Source of the DNA: Hormiphora californensis
Lineage: Eukaryota; Ctenophora; Tentaculata; Cydippida; Pleurobrachiidae
Direction of reading: 5' to 3'
Assembly: GCA_020137815.1 (NCBI GenBank)
Contig: CM035357.1
Span: 2,636,432-2,700,431 of the forward strand
DNA length: 64,000 bases
In this document: piece after piece, positions 1 to 11,279 of the stretch
Position numbering within the stretch: the stretch's first letter is position 1
Layout of the letters: every line of letters begins with the position of its first letter
Made by a program: the position numbers and the translations under genes
Notes under the pieces: model-generated
Told to the model about the DNA's origin: nothing
Seen by the model: the letters and a program-made list of their open reading frames with translations, nothing else
Database searches by the model: none

Positions 1-141
1 TTTTCCAGGTTCCAAAATATTAGTTTTTCTTTTATCTTGAGAATGATTGGGGCGAGTATGATGGTGCGGTAAGCCTTGGGGTTGTTGTAGTCGTCTTTTC
101 CTGGTTTCGGTAAGAAGATGCCTGTGCTAGTTTTCCAGTTA

Positions 142-295
142 CAGTCGGACCTCGATTTAGTGGCATCCTCGGGGGAAAGGGGTTTGTCCACTAAATCGGG
201 GTCAAATAATGTTAATTTCCTATATCGGGGGAAAAAATCCTGCCACTAAATCGGGGTGCCACTAAATCGGGGGCCACTAAATCGGGGTCCGACTA
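142..295. mobile_element. Pogo/Tigger-like MITE inserted in the retrotransposon
   Basis: A 154-bp element begins CAGTCGGACCTCGATTTAG and ends with its near-perfect inverted repeat (CTAAATCGGGGTCCGACTA). It is flanked by TA on both sides (140-141 and 296-297), as expected of Tc1/mariner/pogo transposition. Internal direct repeats of CCACTAAATCGGGG are present. Related pieces lie at 20770-20950 (degraded), 30289-30346, 33895-33923 and 46143-46194. No transposase is encoded. Confidence 0.75.
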
Positions 296-929
296 TATTT
301 GGTGTTTGACCGATGTCGTACGAACATTGGAATAGTTTTAGTAGCGGTTCTGCTACTGTGTCTATAGCGTTTTGTAACATGTTAGCTGTGATTTTGTCTG
401 GGCCTGGGGCTTTGTTTGGTTTCATTGAGTTAATTGCGTCCTTGACTTCTGCTAGTTCAAATTTTAGGATTTCTTTTTCTTCCGTCGTTTGAATTTGGCA
501 GATGTTGTTGGTAAACACGAGATATGTTGGTACTGGAAAATAAATTAACCGTTGGTATTATATTGTTGGTTGTTACGTGGTGTCTATTCCTCATAATGTG
601 TCTTTTGCGTTTGTGGTGACTGAGCCGTCGGCCTTGTATACACAGTCTAGGCTCCTAGTTGAGCTGCCTCTGTTCTTACATATTTTATTGAGTCTAGATA
701 TAGCTGGGGTACTTGCTATATTTTCCGTAAACTTTTCCCAGGCTTCTTTCTTGTGTGTTCGTTGTAGTCTGTTGAGAATGCTGTTCGCATTTTGTAATTC
801 TTGTTGTGCCTGTAATGTTTTATTTTTTTCTGTATTTCTTCAGAATTTTCCTTGTTTTAGATATTTGTGCCTTTATTTCTTTGTTGTACCAGGGAGGTGG
901 TTTGATTTTGTTAGTGCTATATATTAATA

Positions 930-1843
930 CTAGGCTGTCCAGTAAATAATTTCGTTGGGCTTTTCTGGGAAAATAGTTTACGATAGAGCAAAATGGACTT
1001 CACCACTGTTTTTAGCACTCGATTTTGTATCGGAATATAATGCCTGATATCGGGATGTGGTTGTTCTCGGTTCCCACGAGGCCTCTTTCTATACCCCACT
1101 CTCGTTGCTGCTGCATATGGAAAATCACGATTTTCAAGTTTTAGTACTAAACCTGCTGTACTTCTTGAAAATTGTACATGAGTGATGTTTTGTTGCATCA
1201 AGCTGGTTCATTAGACAATTATCTTTCGTTTGAAATGTAATAAAAGATCCTATCTTTATTTTTCACTGAGCAATGGGCTTGCAAAAATTTTAGGTCAAAG
1301 TTAGAAACTTTCACTTCCGGGTCTCATCAGGATTGGCTTATAATCAAAAACTCTGCAGTAAAAGTTAGTTCTAAGTCAGTTCTAAGACGTAGTGAACCCA
1401 ATTATGTGATTGGTTGACTAAAAAAATTGAGTTATTGATGTTTTCAAAAATACCCGTAAAACAGGCCCAATTTTTTTGCACTTTGACGCTTTTTCATGTT
1501 ACATTAACTGTTCTATAGGTTATAAGTCAACACCTAGAGCCTAAAATCGCAAACATAGCTCATCCTTAGACAATTTGCTATCGATTAAGCACCATAGGAG
1601 CTAAAAAGACTGAACCAGTTTTCATAGGGCAGCGTTTAGAAAACTTTGGTAACCCCGTGCAGCAGCAACAAAAGTGGGGCAGAGAAAATAGCCTACTGGG
1701 AACCGAGAACAACCACATACCGATATCAGGCATTGTATTCCGATTCAAAATCGAGTGCTAAAAACAGTGGTGAGGTCCATTTTGCTCTATCTTAAACCAT
1801 TTTCCCAGAAAAGCTCAACGAAATTATTTACTGGACAGCCTAG
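930..1843. mobile_element. 914-bp foldback DNA transposon with ~150-bp terminal inverted repeats
   Basis: The left arm (930-1077) starts CTAGGCTGTCCAGTAAATAA and the right arm (about 1694-1843) is its reverse complement with only a few mismatches. TA flanks both ends (928-929 and 1844-1845). The retrotransposon reading on the minus strand joins cleanly if this block is removed, which confirms the boundaries. The interior (1080-1690) holds no convincing coding sequence, so it is a non-autonomous foldback or MITE-like element. Confidence 0.8.
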
Positions 1844-2045
1844 TATGTATTCTGTTGTTAGGTCCCATGCCTTATTGATTATCTCATTTATGATGCTCTG
1901 TCCATTTCGAACTTGTTCGTTGGTGGATTGTTTGTTATTTCTTCCAGTCTTTGTCCTCGGCAAGGATTTTCTTGGATTTCGGCCAATCTGTGTTTTTGTC
2001 CGATTTTGATTTTTGAAACTTGTTTGTCATGACTTTTAGTTTAGT

Positions 2046-2398
2046 GTTGTTTATTGAGTGTTCTACGTCTCCAGCATGGAGACAGGGCATGGAGTTTTCT
2101 CTAGATTTGCGATCGGTAGTTTTTCTAGATTTTAAACAAAAATAGTTTGAAAAAAGAAGTTCTGCTGACCTACCAAAAACTAAAATTCTTTCTTTTTCAT
2201 GTCACACCTTGAATTGTTCATTATATACGACTGTACAGGATTCGAGTACAGCTGCTTGAATATACCGCGGGTCCATAGAACAATAGAGTATGCTACTTCG
2301 TCCGAGGCGTCAAAGTGACTTTGTAGAGTTCCTTTGACAACTTTGTCTGACAGCTTTGAAGCTTTGACAACTTTGTTGGGGTCTCTTCTTTGTTGCCC
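2046..2398. other. Upstream region of the first LDLa/7TM receptor
   Basis: About 350 bp without a supported gene. It contains two copies of TTTGACAACTTTG near 2333-2380 just upstream of the receptor start. No TATA box or acceptor-like polypyrimidine-AG is obvious close to the start codon, unlike most genes in the 10-38 kb block. Confidence 0.4.
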
Positions 2399-5300
2399 AT
2401 GATGGACTTTGCAATCTATCACGTGATGTTTATCTGGACCACTGGAGCTATAGTTTCTGGAGGCCTGTGTCCAATAGCAATCGATAATGGATTTCTAGTA
2501 AGATCTTGCGGTTATCAACGATTTGATGAAGTTGCAGGGGAAGCCTTCAAGATGACCTGTCTTAACTCAACCGCTACGTATTTCAAATTTATAAGAATTG
2601 AAACGTTCACGAGATCCCCTAAGGCCTATGTGTCCTCATTGTGCCCTAAAGATTCCACCGGGTATCAGGCTTGTAGCGATCTCCCAAAACAACATCAAGA
2701 CACTGCTGCAACTGCACTCTTCCAAAAGTCCCCGGTGTGCGGGAAGTTGTGTTACAAACGTGTAATGGACATGTTCGAGTTTCACACGGCATCACAGACT
2801 TGTCCTAGTGCTCAAACCAGTGTAGGGTACAAGATACATACTATCGAGGGTACGACCATAGAGATATGGATAAAGGAGGGAGGATTGTGTGACGGTGTTT
2901 GTGATGAAGTGGAATTGGTTGGGGGGAGGTCGGCAAAGTTTTTAACGTGTGTTGATGAGAGGTCTTGTAACGGACATTATAATTATGGTATTGTTACTAA
3001 AGAGGGTAAGGATTATTGGTTCATTCCTTTCAACAGTATATTCCCTCCCTCCTACCAACAACCCCGTAATATCACATGTAGAAGGCATCATATAAGTCAT
3101 GATTTTCCACTTTATAATGCATCACGTTGCTTCCTCCCGATAACAAATCCACCCGTTGAAATGGCTTCTATCTTCTGGCCCTTGGATTTATCTTATTGTG
3201 ATAGCCGTTTAGACCAGACAAACTGTTCGGATCCAGCTAAGGTCGCCGGTTCGTGCCTTATCGGGGGGTATCTCTCTACAGTTTCCATTTACATTGTCTG
3301 TCTGGAGAATTCAATATTGTGTGATGATGAGATGCATAAAAAGTGCCCAACCATAAGCAGGTATTGTACCATTCACAAGCATCAACTGTGCAACGGACAA
3401 GCTGACTGTGCTATGGGTGCGGATGAACAGAAGGAGACGTGTTTAAAGCTCACCCTACGATCATGTGTTCGCAGTTTTAGCCAAAATCAGGGTCTTCTTA
3501 AGATTCCAGTGGACTGGGTCCAGGATGGAGAGGTAGATTGTCTTGACGGGGAAGATGAAAAGAATAACTGGAAAACTTGCGGCAAAGGCATCAGGAGGAC
3601 AATCAAGTATTCGAAAAATAAATGTAGTAATGTCTTCCTTTGCAAACATACTGAGTCAAAATTTTTAGAGGCCGCCTTTTTATGCTCCTTTGCCTCAAAC
3701 TGTGACGAAGGAGTCTGTCTCATGGCTAAAAGTAGACCGCAAATAACCAGAAAATTGCTTGAAATGAGAACGGGAGTAGGAAAAACCCTCAGGAGTGCAG
3801 TTTGTGTGAAAGGCCTTGAAAATCTTCTTTTGCTAGCGGACCAAAGTTGTCAATCGTTGACTTTCGACCATCCATTTCATCAGTTCTTTGGGAAAAATTT
3901 TACAACAGACTTAGTTCTTCCGACAAATAAGCTTGATTGTAGGTACTTGTTCGGGGAAGCGTATGTGTTTTACAGCTGTTCAGGACTTTGCCACAACACA
4001 CAGTGTCCCTTGAAAAGGCCCGTCCTTCATAACACTTGTAGCAACCTCAGAAACACCTTTTATTCTCTCAACTTACAGCTTGGCTCAGTTACCACTGTAC
4101 AAACATCTCGCGAACGGTTCCATAATGACTGGTTTGTTTGTAATAATACAAAATGCATCCAGTTCGAGAAAGTGTGTGATCTTGTTGATGACTGTTTGGA
4201 TAGATCCGATGAAGAGGAATGTGTGAACAACTTTCAATGCGCCGATAAATCTGGTTTCCTCGCTTTGAGCCAGAAGTGTGATGGGACGATTGACTGCAAG
4301 GACCTATCTGATGAATGCAATGAGAGTTGTAGAAGAAAAGCCGTAAAAAGTAATTATATTTTAGGAATTGCATTTGTCATGGGAGGTGCAGGGTTTGCCC
4401 TAGCAACTGGAAGCCTAATCAAAGGTTTCAAAAAAATAAATAAAGTAGAAAAGAGTGGTCAACTCATCAATCAATCCATGGTCTTAATGATTTCGTTTGG
4501 AGATCTACTAACATCTATCTATCTCCTTACCCTCACTATAATCCACCGAATCCATGGTTCCGGGTTCTGTGAGTATCAAATTGAATGGATTAGTGGAGTG
4601 GCTTGTACCATTATTGGGGTTTTGAATAGCACTGGATCATCCATTTCTTCCATTGTAATGGCCTTAGTCAGCTGCTTCCGACTCCATGGTACAGTGAAGG
4701 CCCTTCGATACCGCCGTTCAAGTAACGTTACGCTGATGCTGAAGATAAAATTAGGCGAACTACTCGGAGGCGTCACATTATTATCTTTAGCAATGGCTAC
4801 CCTCCCGCTGGTAGATGCTTTTGATGATTGGTTTGTCAACGGACTTGTATTTGATAAGGGTATCAAACTTTTTCTTGGAGTGATGGAAAAAAGTCAACTG
4901 CTGAGTATTTTCCGGGAGTACCATGGTAGTCATGAAATCACGAAGTCTGGCAATACTGTATCTTGGAACACATTCCAGGAAATGATCTCTGAGATGTTTT
5001 CCCAGGATTATGATCCGGTAAGAGGCAAAAAGCTGTCCTTCTACGGCAACGACCCAGTATGCATGTTCAAGGCATTTGTCCTTCCAGATGATCCCCAGGT
5101 GGTCTACGTTTGGTTTTACCTCATCGTCTATTTTCTTTGCTTTGTATGTGTAGCGGTATGTCATATGGGCGATTGCAATTCTCTCCAAAAGATCTCAAGT
5201 CCAAAGAAACACGACGTCTAACACCCTCAGTCGCAAGGTCTCTTTGATCTGCCTTACTGATTTCTGCTGCTGGATGCCCTTTCTAATCTGCTGCGTCCTC

Positions 5301-6251
5301 CACACAGCTGAGGTTGTGGATATGTCACCGTGGTACCAGATCTTCTCGCTCAATATTCTCCCCCTAAATTCGGTTCTGAATCCTGTTTTGTACAGTGACA
5401 TATTAACAACGGTTCGAAGTACTTTTCAAAACTACCAGATTTTCAGATTTGCTACTAAAGCCGCTCCTGGAGCTGCTCCTGGAGCTGCTCCTGAAGCCTC
5501 TCCTAAAGCCTCTCGAGAAGCCGATGCTGAAGCCGCCCCTGAAGCTACTCCTGAAACCGCTCTTGAAACTACTCTTGAAGCCGCTCCTGAAGCTGCCCCT
5601 GAAGCAATTCCTGAAGCTTTTCCTGAAACCGGTCCTGAAGCCTCTCCTAAAGCCTCTCGACAAGCCGATGCTGAAGCCGCCCCTGAAGCTACTCCTGAAA
5701 CCGCTCTTGAAACTACTCTTGAAGCCGCTCCTGAAGCTGCCCCTGAAGCAATTCCTGAAGCTTTTCCTGAAACCGGTCCTGAAGCCTCTCCTAAAGCCTC
5801 TCGAGAAGCCGATGCTGAAGCCGCCCCTGAAGCTACTCCTGAAACTGCTCTTGAAACTACTCTTGAAGCTGCTCCTAAAGCCGCTCCTAAAGCTACTTCT
5901 AAAGCCGCTCCTGAAGCTACTTCTGAAGCCGCTTCTGAAATTTCTTCTGATCCGGAAGCTACTCCTGAAACCGCTCTTGAAACTACTCTTGAAGCCGCTC
6001 CTGAAGCTGCCCCTGAAGCAATTCCTGAAGCTTTTCCTGAAACCGGTCCTGAAGCCTCTCCTAAAGCCTCTCGAGAAGCCGATGCTGAAGCCGCCCCTGA
6101 AGCTACTCCTGAAACTGCTCTTGAAACTACTCTTGAAGCTGCTCCTAAAGCCGCTCCTAAAGCTACTTCTAAAGCCGCTCCTGAAGCTACTTCTGAAGCC
6201 GCTTCTGAAATTTCTTCTGAATCTGATCCGGAAGCTACTCCTGATTTGTGA
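2399..6251 (+). CDS. LDLa-repeat 7TM receptor 1, rhodopsin-like core, repetitive tail, one frame break
   Basis: A predicted plasma-membrane receptor. The first ATG at 2399 is followed by a short hydrophobic signal-like stretch. A large Cys-rich ectodomain includes LDL-receptor class A modules (residues about 318-345, 573-606 and 610-642, with acidic calcium-binding ends such as CDLVDDCLDRSDEEEC). TM1 starts near residue 650. TM5 ends about 5155. The frame then shifts by +1 between 5152 and 5220 (a stop at 5151 in the second frame, one at 5219 in the first), and TM6 (CCWMPF) and TM7 (NPVLY, the class A NPxxY motif) follow in the new frame. No leucine-rich repeats are seen, unlike relaxin receptors. 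The DRY position reads SCFRLH. The tail (5456-6245) is a coding minisatellite. The frame break is either an indel error or a real lesion; everything else looks intact. The paralogue at 51255 confirms the reading. Ligand unknown. Confidence 0.85.
5456..6245 (+). repeat. Coding minisatellite forming the cytoplasmic tail of receptor 1
   Basis: Repeats of about five codons (A-x-P-E-A type: Ala, Pro, Glu, Thr, Lys) are arranged in a higher-order unit of 144 bp (48 codons), seen starting at 5497, 5641 and 5785, with a larger duplication after that. It lies immediately after TM7, so the receptor would carry a roughly 260-residue low-complexity acidic tail. The repeat has almost no stops in any frame, which creates long spurious frames on both strands. 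Confidence 0.9.
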
Positions 6252-6452
6252 AGCTGCCCCTGAATCGGATAGGACGAATCATCTCAAAGATGATTTCCCA
6301 ATCAGAGATCCCAAAGATCTTCAGAATCTGATTCATACTTTTACTGAGATTCTGTGATTATATCTGAACTATTGCCACATATATCAACCTCATTAGTGAT
6401 TACTTTTCCCCGGATCAACGCACGTTCTGTAGATGGTTTACTGAATGAAGAG

Positions 6453-6548
6453 TTGGTAACGAAATTACCCCTACCTTGCAGGCACGCTAAAACGCGATGC
6501 CTTACTACCGCGATTAGATGCCTCTACGAGGGGTAATTTCGTTACCAA
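6453..6548. mobile_element. Short palindromic MITE (family also at 11439)
   Basis: The sequence TTGGTAACGAAATTACCCCT at the left is repeated exactly in reverse complement at the right end, with the motif CCTTGCAGGCACGCTAAAA inside. The same organisation recurs at 11439-11511 in the first Aurora intron, which marks it as a mobile family. No coding capacity. Confidence 0.7.
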
Positions 6549-7229
6549 AATTTAGAGCTGAATTCTTAAAATCATTTGTTTCTCCAACTCGTTGTTTGGT
6601 TCTTTTTTCAATACAATTGTTATTGTACCGTGTGGCGTGCCATGCTCAACTATCGGCTGTACGACCTAGAGGGGACCTTAGGAAACTACGGAGCACCGGT
6701 GGGAAAATGATATTCGGAGGGCCTAAGACGTAAAATTGATAAAAAAAGATAGCACCCTGTATTGTGGAGCGTTAAAAAGTGAAACTTTGAACTAATATTT
6801 TAGACCTCAAGTTAGATCAAAATTCATAGCAAATTTAGCCAAAAAGATCGGTAGACAATTATCTCTGGCTATCGATTAGCAATGCGCTCTCCCTAATTCA
6901 TGGAATTCTTGTTAGAACCTAGAAATCATTAGGGGCAAGCTAATTCCCGCACAATCCGACAGTAAATAGGCCCCCGAACCACCAAAAAAAAGTCCCAAGC
7001 CCAACTCCTGGGGGAAGCGCCCCCAATTGGCCCCAATTGACCACAGTGCACCCGCAACCATCAATCAAATCGCAAACCGTCCTAGGAAAGGAGTAGATGG
7101 AAAACCGAGGGCACCAAAGTGTTCAGCGTCCTCGCATTAGTGGGGGTAGGTGCTGGAATTAAGTCTCTATCTTATCTGGTTAATTAGATAATTGGATAAT
7201 TAGGGTTTTGTTTTTTTGGATCATCCCCG

Positions 7230-7520
7230 TGCTAACATTTGTCACTCCCTGTTACACACCATGTATCCTGGCCATGTATGTGCCACGGTTTGACAGATGT
7301 TATTTTCACAGCCACCTGTTTGACCCCGGTAGTGAGGGCCGGAATACTGCCTTTAGGTACCCAATGACCAATCACTGGTACTCTGCCTAATCATGCTGAC
7401 CATTACCTGTCTGGCGGTGCCGATCCGCTTTGGGCGTCAAAGCCGGGCCTGGCTCCGCCCTAAGGGTAGTTACAGTATAAAATCAACCAGGCTTGTGGGC
7501 ATAGCGTTTGACGGTACAAC
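7230..7520. repeat. Interspersed repeat shared with 37840-37920
   Basis: The stretch around 7250-7330 (CACCATGTATCCTGGCCATG, then GTGCCACGGTTTGACAG) closely resembles 37840-37920 downstream of the PRPF4 exons. Two dispersed copies imply an interspersed element. No ORF of note. Confidence 0.5.
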
Positions 7521-7521
7521 C

Positions 7522-8292
7522 TTAAAGGTTGACAAGATACCTAAAACTTTTCGTATATCGTCTAATTTTGATTTATCATTAATTTTCAGCATTTTTTCAG
7601 AATTTTTTGTCGGCTAGAAATATCTCTATTATAATTTGGAGATGAACGACGTCGAAGTGGTCGTTCGTTAGGCGGTATCTAAGCGACTGCTCCTTCATAA
7701 AACACTTTATAGGCACAAAGCTGTAAAGCTGTTATTCACACTTTTGGAACTTCCAGTGGAAGTTTGTTAATATTTTCGAATGACTTTTAACAGGCCAGTC
7801 CCCATAGTTACCAATTCAGTTGTCATGGCAACGGTTTTATTGACGTTGAAAGTGAAAGAACCACCCGGCGAAGCCGGGTGGGTTATCAAAAACCCTTCCT
7901 TGAGGCGCACCCAGTGGGTGCGCTAGTTATTAATATGTGCAAAATAGGGGGTCTACTGATAAACGAGAGGCGCAATTTAAAAATTGATACCGTAATATCT
8001 CCGGTTCCTGATGAGATACAAAAACCGTTTTGGTAGCGTTGGAAAGGTATTATTGAGACCAATCCAAGGCAACCAAGATCAAGTAGCTATCTTTTGAGGA
8101 ACCGAAAACGTGAATTTCAATTTGCGAGACGCAGTGAGTGTGCCCAGTAAAACCAGTGCTGACAATATCGGTAGACCCCCTATTTCGATTTTTTTCTAGC
8201 CGACAAAAAATTCTGAAAAAATGCTGAAAATTAATGATAAATCAAAACAAGACGATATACGAAAAGTTTTAGGTATCTTGTCAACCTTTTAA
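7522..8292. mobile_element. Inverted-repeat element with two internal perfect hairpins
   Basis: The arms at 7524-7615 and 8199-8290 are reverse complements (for example GGTTGACAAGATACCTAAAA on the left and its complement on the right). The interior contains CCACCCGGCGAAGCCGGGTGG (7861-7881), split here for length as CCACCCGGC, GAA, GCCGGGTGG, and the palindrome GCGCACCCAGTGGGTGCGC (about 7904-7922). No transposase is visible; it is a MITE or foldback element. Confidence 0.65.
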
Positions 8293-8467
8293 TGCACTTT
8301 GCAGCACAGATGAGTATAGTTTGGGGATGAGGCTGGCAAGGACAATGTTCGTGATGCTGCTTTATCGGTCATGAGTGTCAAGGAGTGAGCGCCGTATGCT
8401 GTTCATGATTGTGTTTTGTGTTCATGCATCGTGGTATTAGGCTCAGGGGATAGGGAAATAAAAACAC

Positions 8468-8504
<37 letters not shown>

Positions 8505-10560
8505 GAGCTGGCTCCTATAAACGTACTTTACGTACTGTTGATAGCGAGAGAGAGAGAGTGAGAGAGAAAAATAAAGGAAGGGTTAACAGAGCCGACCAAT
8601 GAAAACTGGAGACCTACAGCGGACAACCTTACCATCCCCCACCCAACCTAACAGATTACAGAACACCCCAACCCCAAGGAGTAGCCTAATTAGGCAGAAG
8701 TAGCCCCAAAGCCCTCCATTCTCCAACCGAACTAGTGAGGCCAGGGAAGGAATCATTGGTCGACTCTATACGCAAGGAAGGCAAGACTTGGTTAGCAAGC
8801 AGATGTAATGTATGAAGGTGCGTGCTGGATAACTAAGTATGTACTTATGAGGTGCCTGCATGGTATGATAACTTTTTATGGATGGACAATACTACAGGAT
8901 ATCGCCTCCCATAATATGGCCCACCCGAGAAAGATAATAACTCCAATTAACCCCATCCCACACACCAGATACCCCCCCCCCCCGTTATGATCGTGAGATA
9001 GGCGTGAGAAGAGAGAGACAGACAGCGAGAGAGACAGAGAGACATCAGACAGACGAGGGAACCCCGCTCCAGGAAGGTGACGAAATATAAGCCGGGTCCA
9101 GAGTGAAGAACCCAATTAGACCTCCAGTAATTAGTTTAGTGCCAACAGCGATGATTATCTCCACATTCCAGGAAGACCTCCTTTACGGGATGACATCCAA
9201 AACCCCCTTGGAGAATGGAGAAAAGGGTGATGAAAAGGGATCGGCAGGAGAGATAAAGATGAGAGAGACCGGCGATAGAGAAGGAGACCAACGAACTAGA
9301 AGATATGAAATAGCCGACAACCATGAGATCCAGTGTGTCGAAACTGCTACTGGTCGCAACTAGACAGAGAACACCTGATCCGAAGAAGAACCGTAACTGG
9401 AAAAGACAAGACGAAAAAAACCGGGAGCCGAGAGAGGAAAAAAAGGCAGCGGAAAAGAAGCTATCGCCACTGGCCCCAAGAAGGCAACTAGAAACAGAAA
9501 TAGTGCCCACTGTGCGTGAACTGCACAGGAGATGGGCATTGGGAACGAGGAAGCACCTGGAAAATGGGTGGTTGATTGTGATAAATACAACAGATCTATA
9601 TTGTGATCCTGCAACATGTTTGGGTTAGGTGGAGAATGAGAGATCTTTACCTCTTTCTCGCACGGGAGAGATGCCCTGTGAATGAAACCCGTATTCGGAT
9701 CGGTGTTAGTGAGTAAGGTGGGACTAACCCAGATCCCCCCACACCAAGAGCCCCCTAGCCCAACCCCTGTCTCTTAGCCAAGCCGCCTAACTGCTAACTT
9801 ACTGGCCCACACGAGGCCCCACGGAAACAACTGTGGGAACCCCACACGGCACACTTAGCCTACACTAGCCCAATACAACCGGAGGGTACGCAGACCTGAC
9901 TAGAAACGGGAAACAAGAAAGGGAGGGACTAAGAAGAGGCCAGAGGAGCAGAACCAACGTGCACAGCTAGGACCAAGTGCCTTAATACAAGAACTGAACA
10001 TACTAACTAAAAAAAAATTCCAAATAAATACGTGCGGGAGCACGAACACAGAGACAGGCGACACAACCTAATGCCAAATACTCCCCTACCCCGGCACGTC
10101 AAACACGGTCAACAATGAGAACATGCAACTATGAACTATGAAATTGACAACAACAATTACTGATACATACATAACAATGCAATGAATAAATGATTAACAG
10201 AATGAACGATCTTATCTGATAGAAGATTGTAGGTAAGCGTTGTAGTTGGCTGGTCCTTTGTTGTTGTTGCTGGTAGTAGTTTAAGCTAGCTGGACTTGGT
10301 TCACCGTGGTAGACAAAGTGGTGAAATTCGAGAAGGCCGGGAGAGGGGGAGAGATCACCCGCACAAGAGAGAGCAAAACACGAAGTGATGATTAGGGTTG
10401 CGCATAGCCGTTTTTTGGCTATATGGCTATAGCCACTTAGGAAAAGAGTAGAGACATATTTTACTTTGTTCCCCATAATTTAACATCATTAGTTTGTTTA
10501 TTTGTAGTTAGTTTTCTCTCCTATTTCAGTTCGGCGGGTAGAAAGGTTCGGCAGGAGGAG
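8293..10560. other. Repeat-rich region, no supported gene
   Basis: Contains (GA)n tracts at 8470-8570 and 9005-9050 and purine-rich stretches. The short open frames here have no recognisable motif, and I do not support any as a gene. A polypyrimidine tract with TTTCAG at 10523-10529 precedes the small protein gene. Confidence 0.5.
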
Positions 10561-10566
10561 GATTTT

Positions 10567-10984
10567 ATGGCGGCTGATGTCAGGATGGAGTACGAGTTGT
10601 ATGCAATGATGGATGAACTGTCAGCTGGTAAACACTCACCCCACCCTAACCACCATGGATGTCTGATACAGTTGGGCTGACCCCCCCCCCTCCCGACTCA
10701 CGACATAAATCAAGGTCCGACTGTGTTTGTCAGAGATACTATATCACTCTCATTATCCTGCAGGCCCCCCACCGGGTGCACCAGCGGATATTGACCCCAT
10801 CCTCTCCTCCCTGGACTACCTAACAGAGGAACTACTGACATTCCAACAGCAGGCGGATCTCCCTGTGGAGCTGGGGAAGGAGAAACTCCAGGCGCTGTTA
10901 GATCAAATGATATCAATTCAGAAACTATCGGTTAAGGGGGACAAGGTGGAAGATGAACAAAAGGGGGATGAGAAAGTTACGTGA
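10567..10984 (+). CDS. Small acidic helical protein (93 aa), unrecognised
   Basis: Two exons, 10567-10627 and 10764-10984, join in phase 1 (GT-AG) to give 93 residues. The N-terminus reads MAADVRMEYELYAMMDEL. The middle (SSLDYLTEELLTFQQQ) and the following LGKEKLQALLDQMISIQKL look like amphipathic helices or a coiled coil, and the C-terminus is charged. An acceptor-like CTATTTCAG lies 37 nt before the ATG, suggesting a trans-splice site or a 5'UTR intron. The stop is only about 295 bp before the Aurora kinase start, same strand. I do not recognise the family; small coiled-coil complex subunits look similar. Expression is not proven. Confidence 0.6.
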
Positions 10985-11137
10985 TGTTACGTGGATAATT
11001 ATTTTAATGTATTTATCTGTTTTCAAATTTTTACTAAATCAACCTGGTGTCTGAAACTAAACTGGGTCCAAATAGTTTCTTCTTGCGTGTCCAGTAAATA
11101 CTATGCTCCCTCAAATTCACATTCCTTAATGTGTCAC

Positions 11138-11256
<119 letters not shown>

Positions 11257-11279
11257 CAATCTATTCAAATTCCCAAAGT

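Larger units (their letters stand above)
1..2045 (-). mobile_element. Decayed non-LTR retrotransposon, endonuclease-RT junction region
   Basis: Read on the minus strand, this stretch encodes pieces of a LINE-type polyprotein. Near 245-520 is the reverse transcriptase start signature with KPNKAPGPDKI, and at about 20-120 follows the next conserved block (GIFLPKPGKDD, then AYRTIILAP). At 600-910 lies the usual linker after the endonuclease (PPPWYNKEIKAQ, later KKEAWEKFTENI). Further upstream, 1845-2040 encodes a compatible segment ending in NEIINKAWDLTTEYI. The frame changes once near 825 and a stop lies near 595, so it is dead. Two DNA transposons interrupt it (142-295 and 930-1843), and the coding sense resumes across both. 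It runs off the left edge of the window. The family (Jockey/CR1/L2-like) cannot be settled by eye. Confidence 0.8.

Noticed and set aside
577-927. Plus-strand 116-codon hydrophobic frame
   Set aside because: Antisense of the retrotransposon linker region, which reads as protein on the minus strand.
5150-5220. Short intron explaining the receptor 1 frame change
   Set aside because: The only GT-AG pair fitting would be about 33 bp and would delete conserved loop residues.
5403-6357. Long open frames in other frames of the receptor 1 tail (Leu/Lys-rich on plus, Arg/Ser-rich on minus)
   Set aside because: They exist because the minisatellite unit lacks stops in several frames; the receptor frame continues from TM7.
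9103-9628. Overlapping frames of 79-124 codons on both strands
   Set aside because: Purine-rich, low-complexity translations with no motif or splice support.
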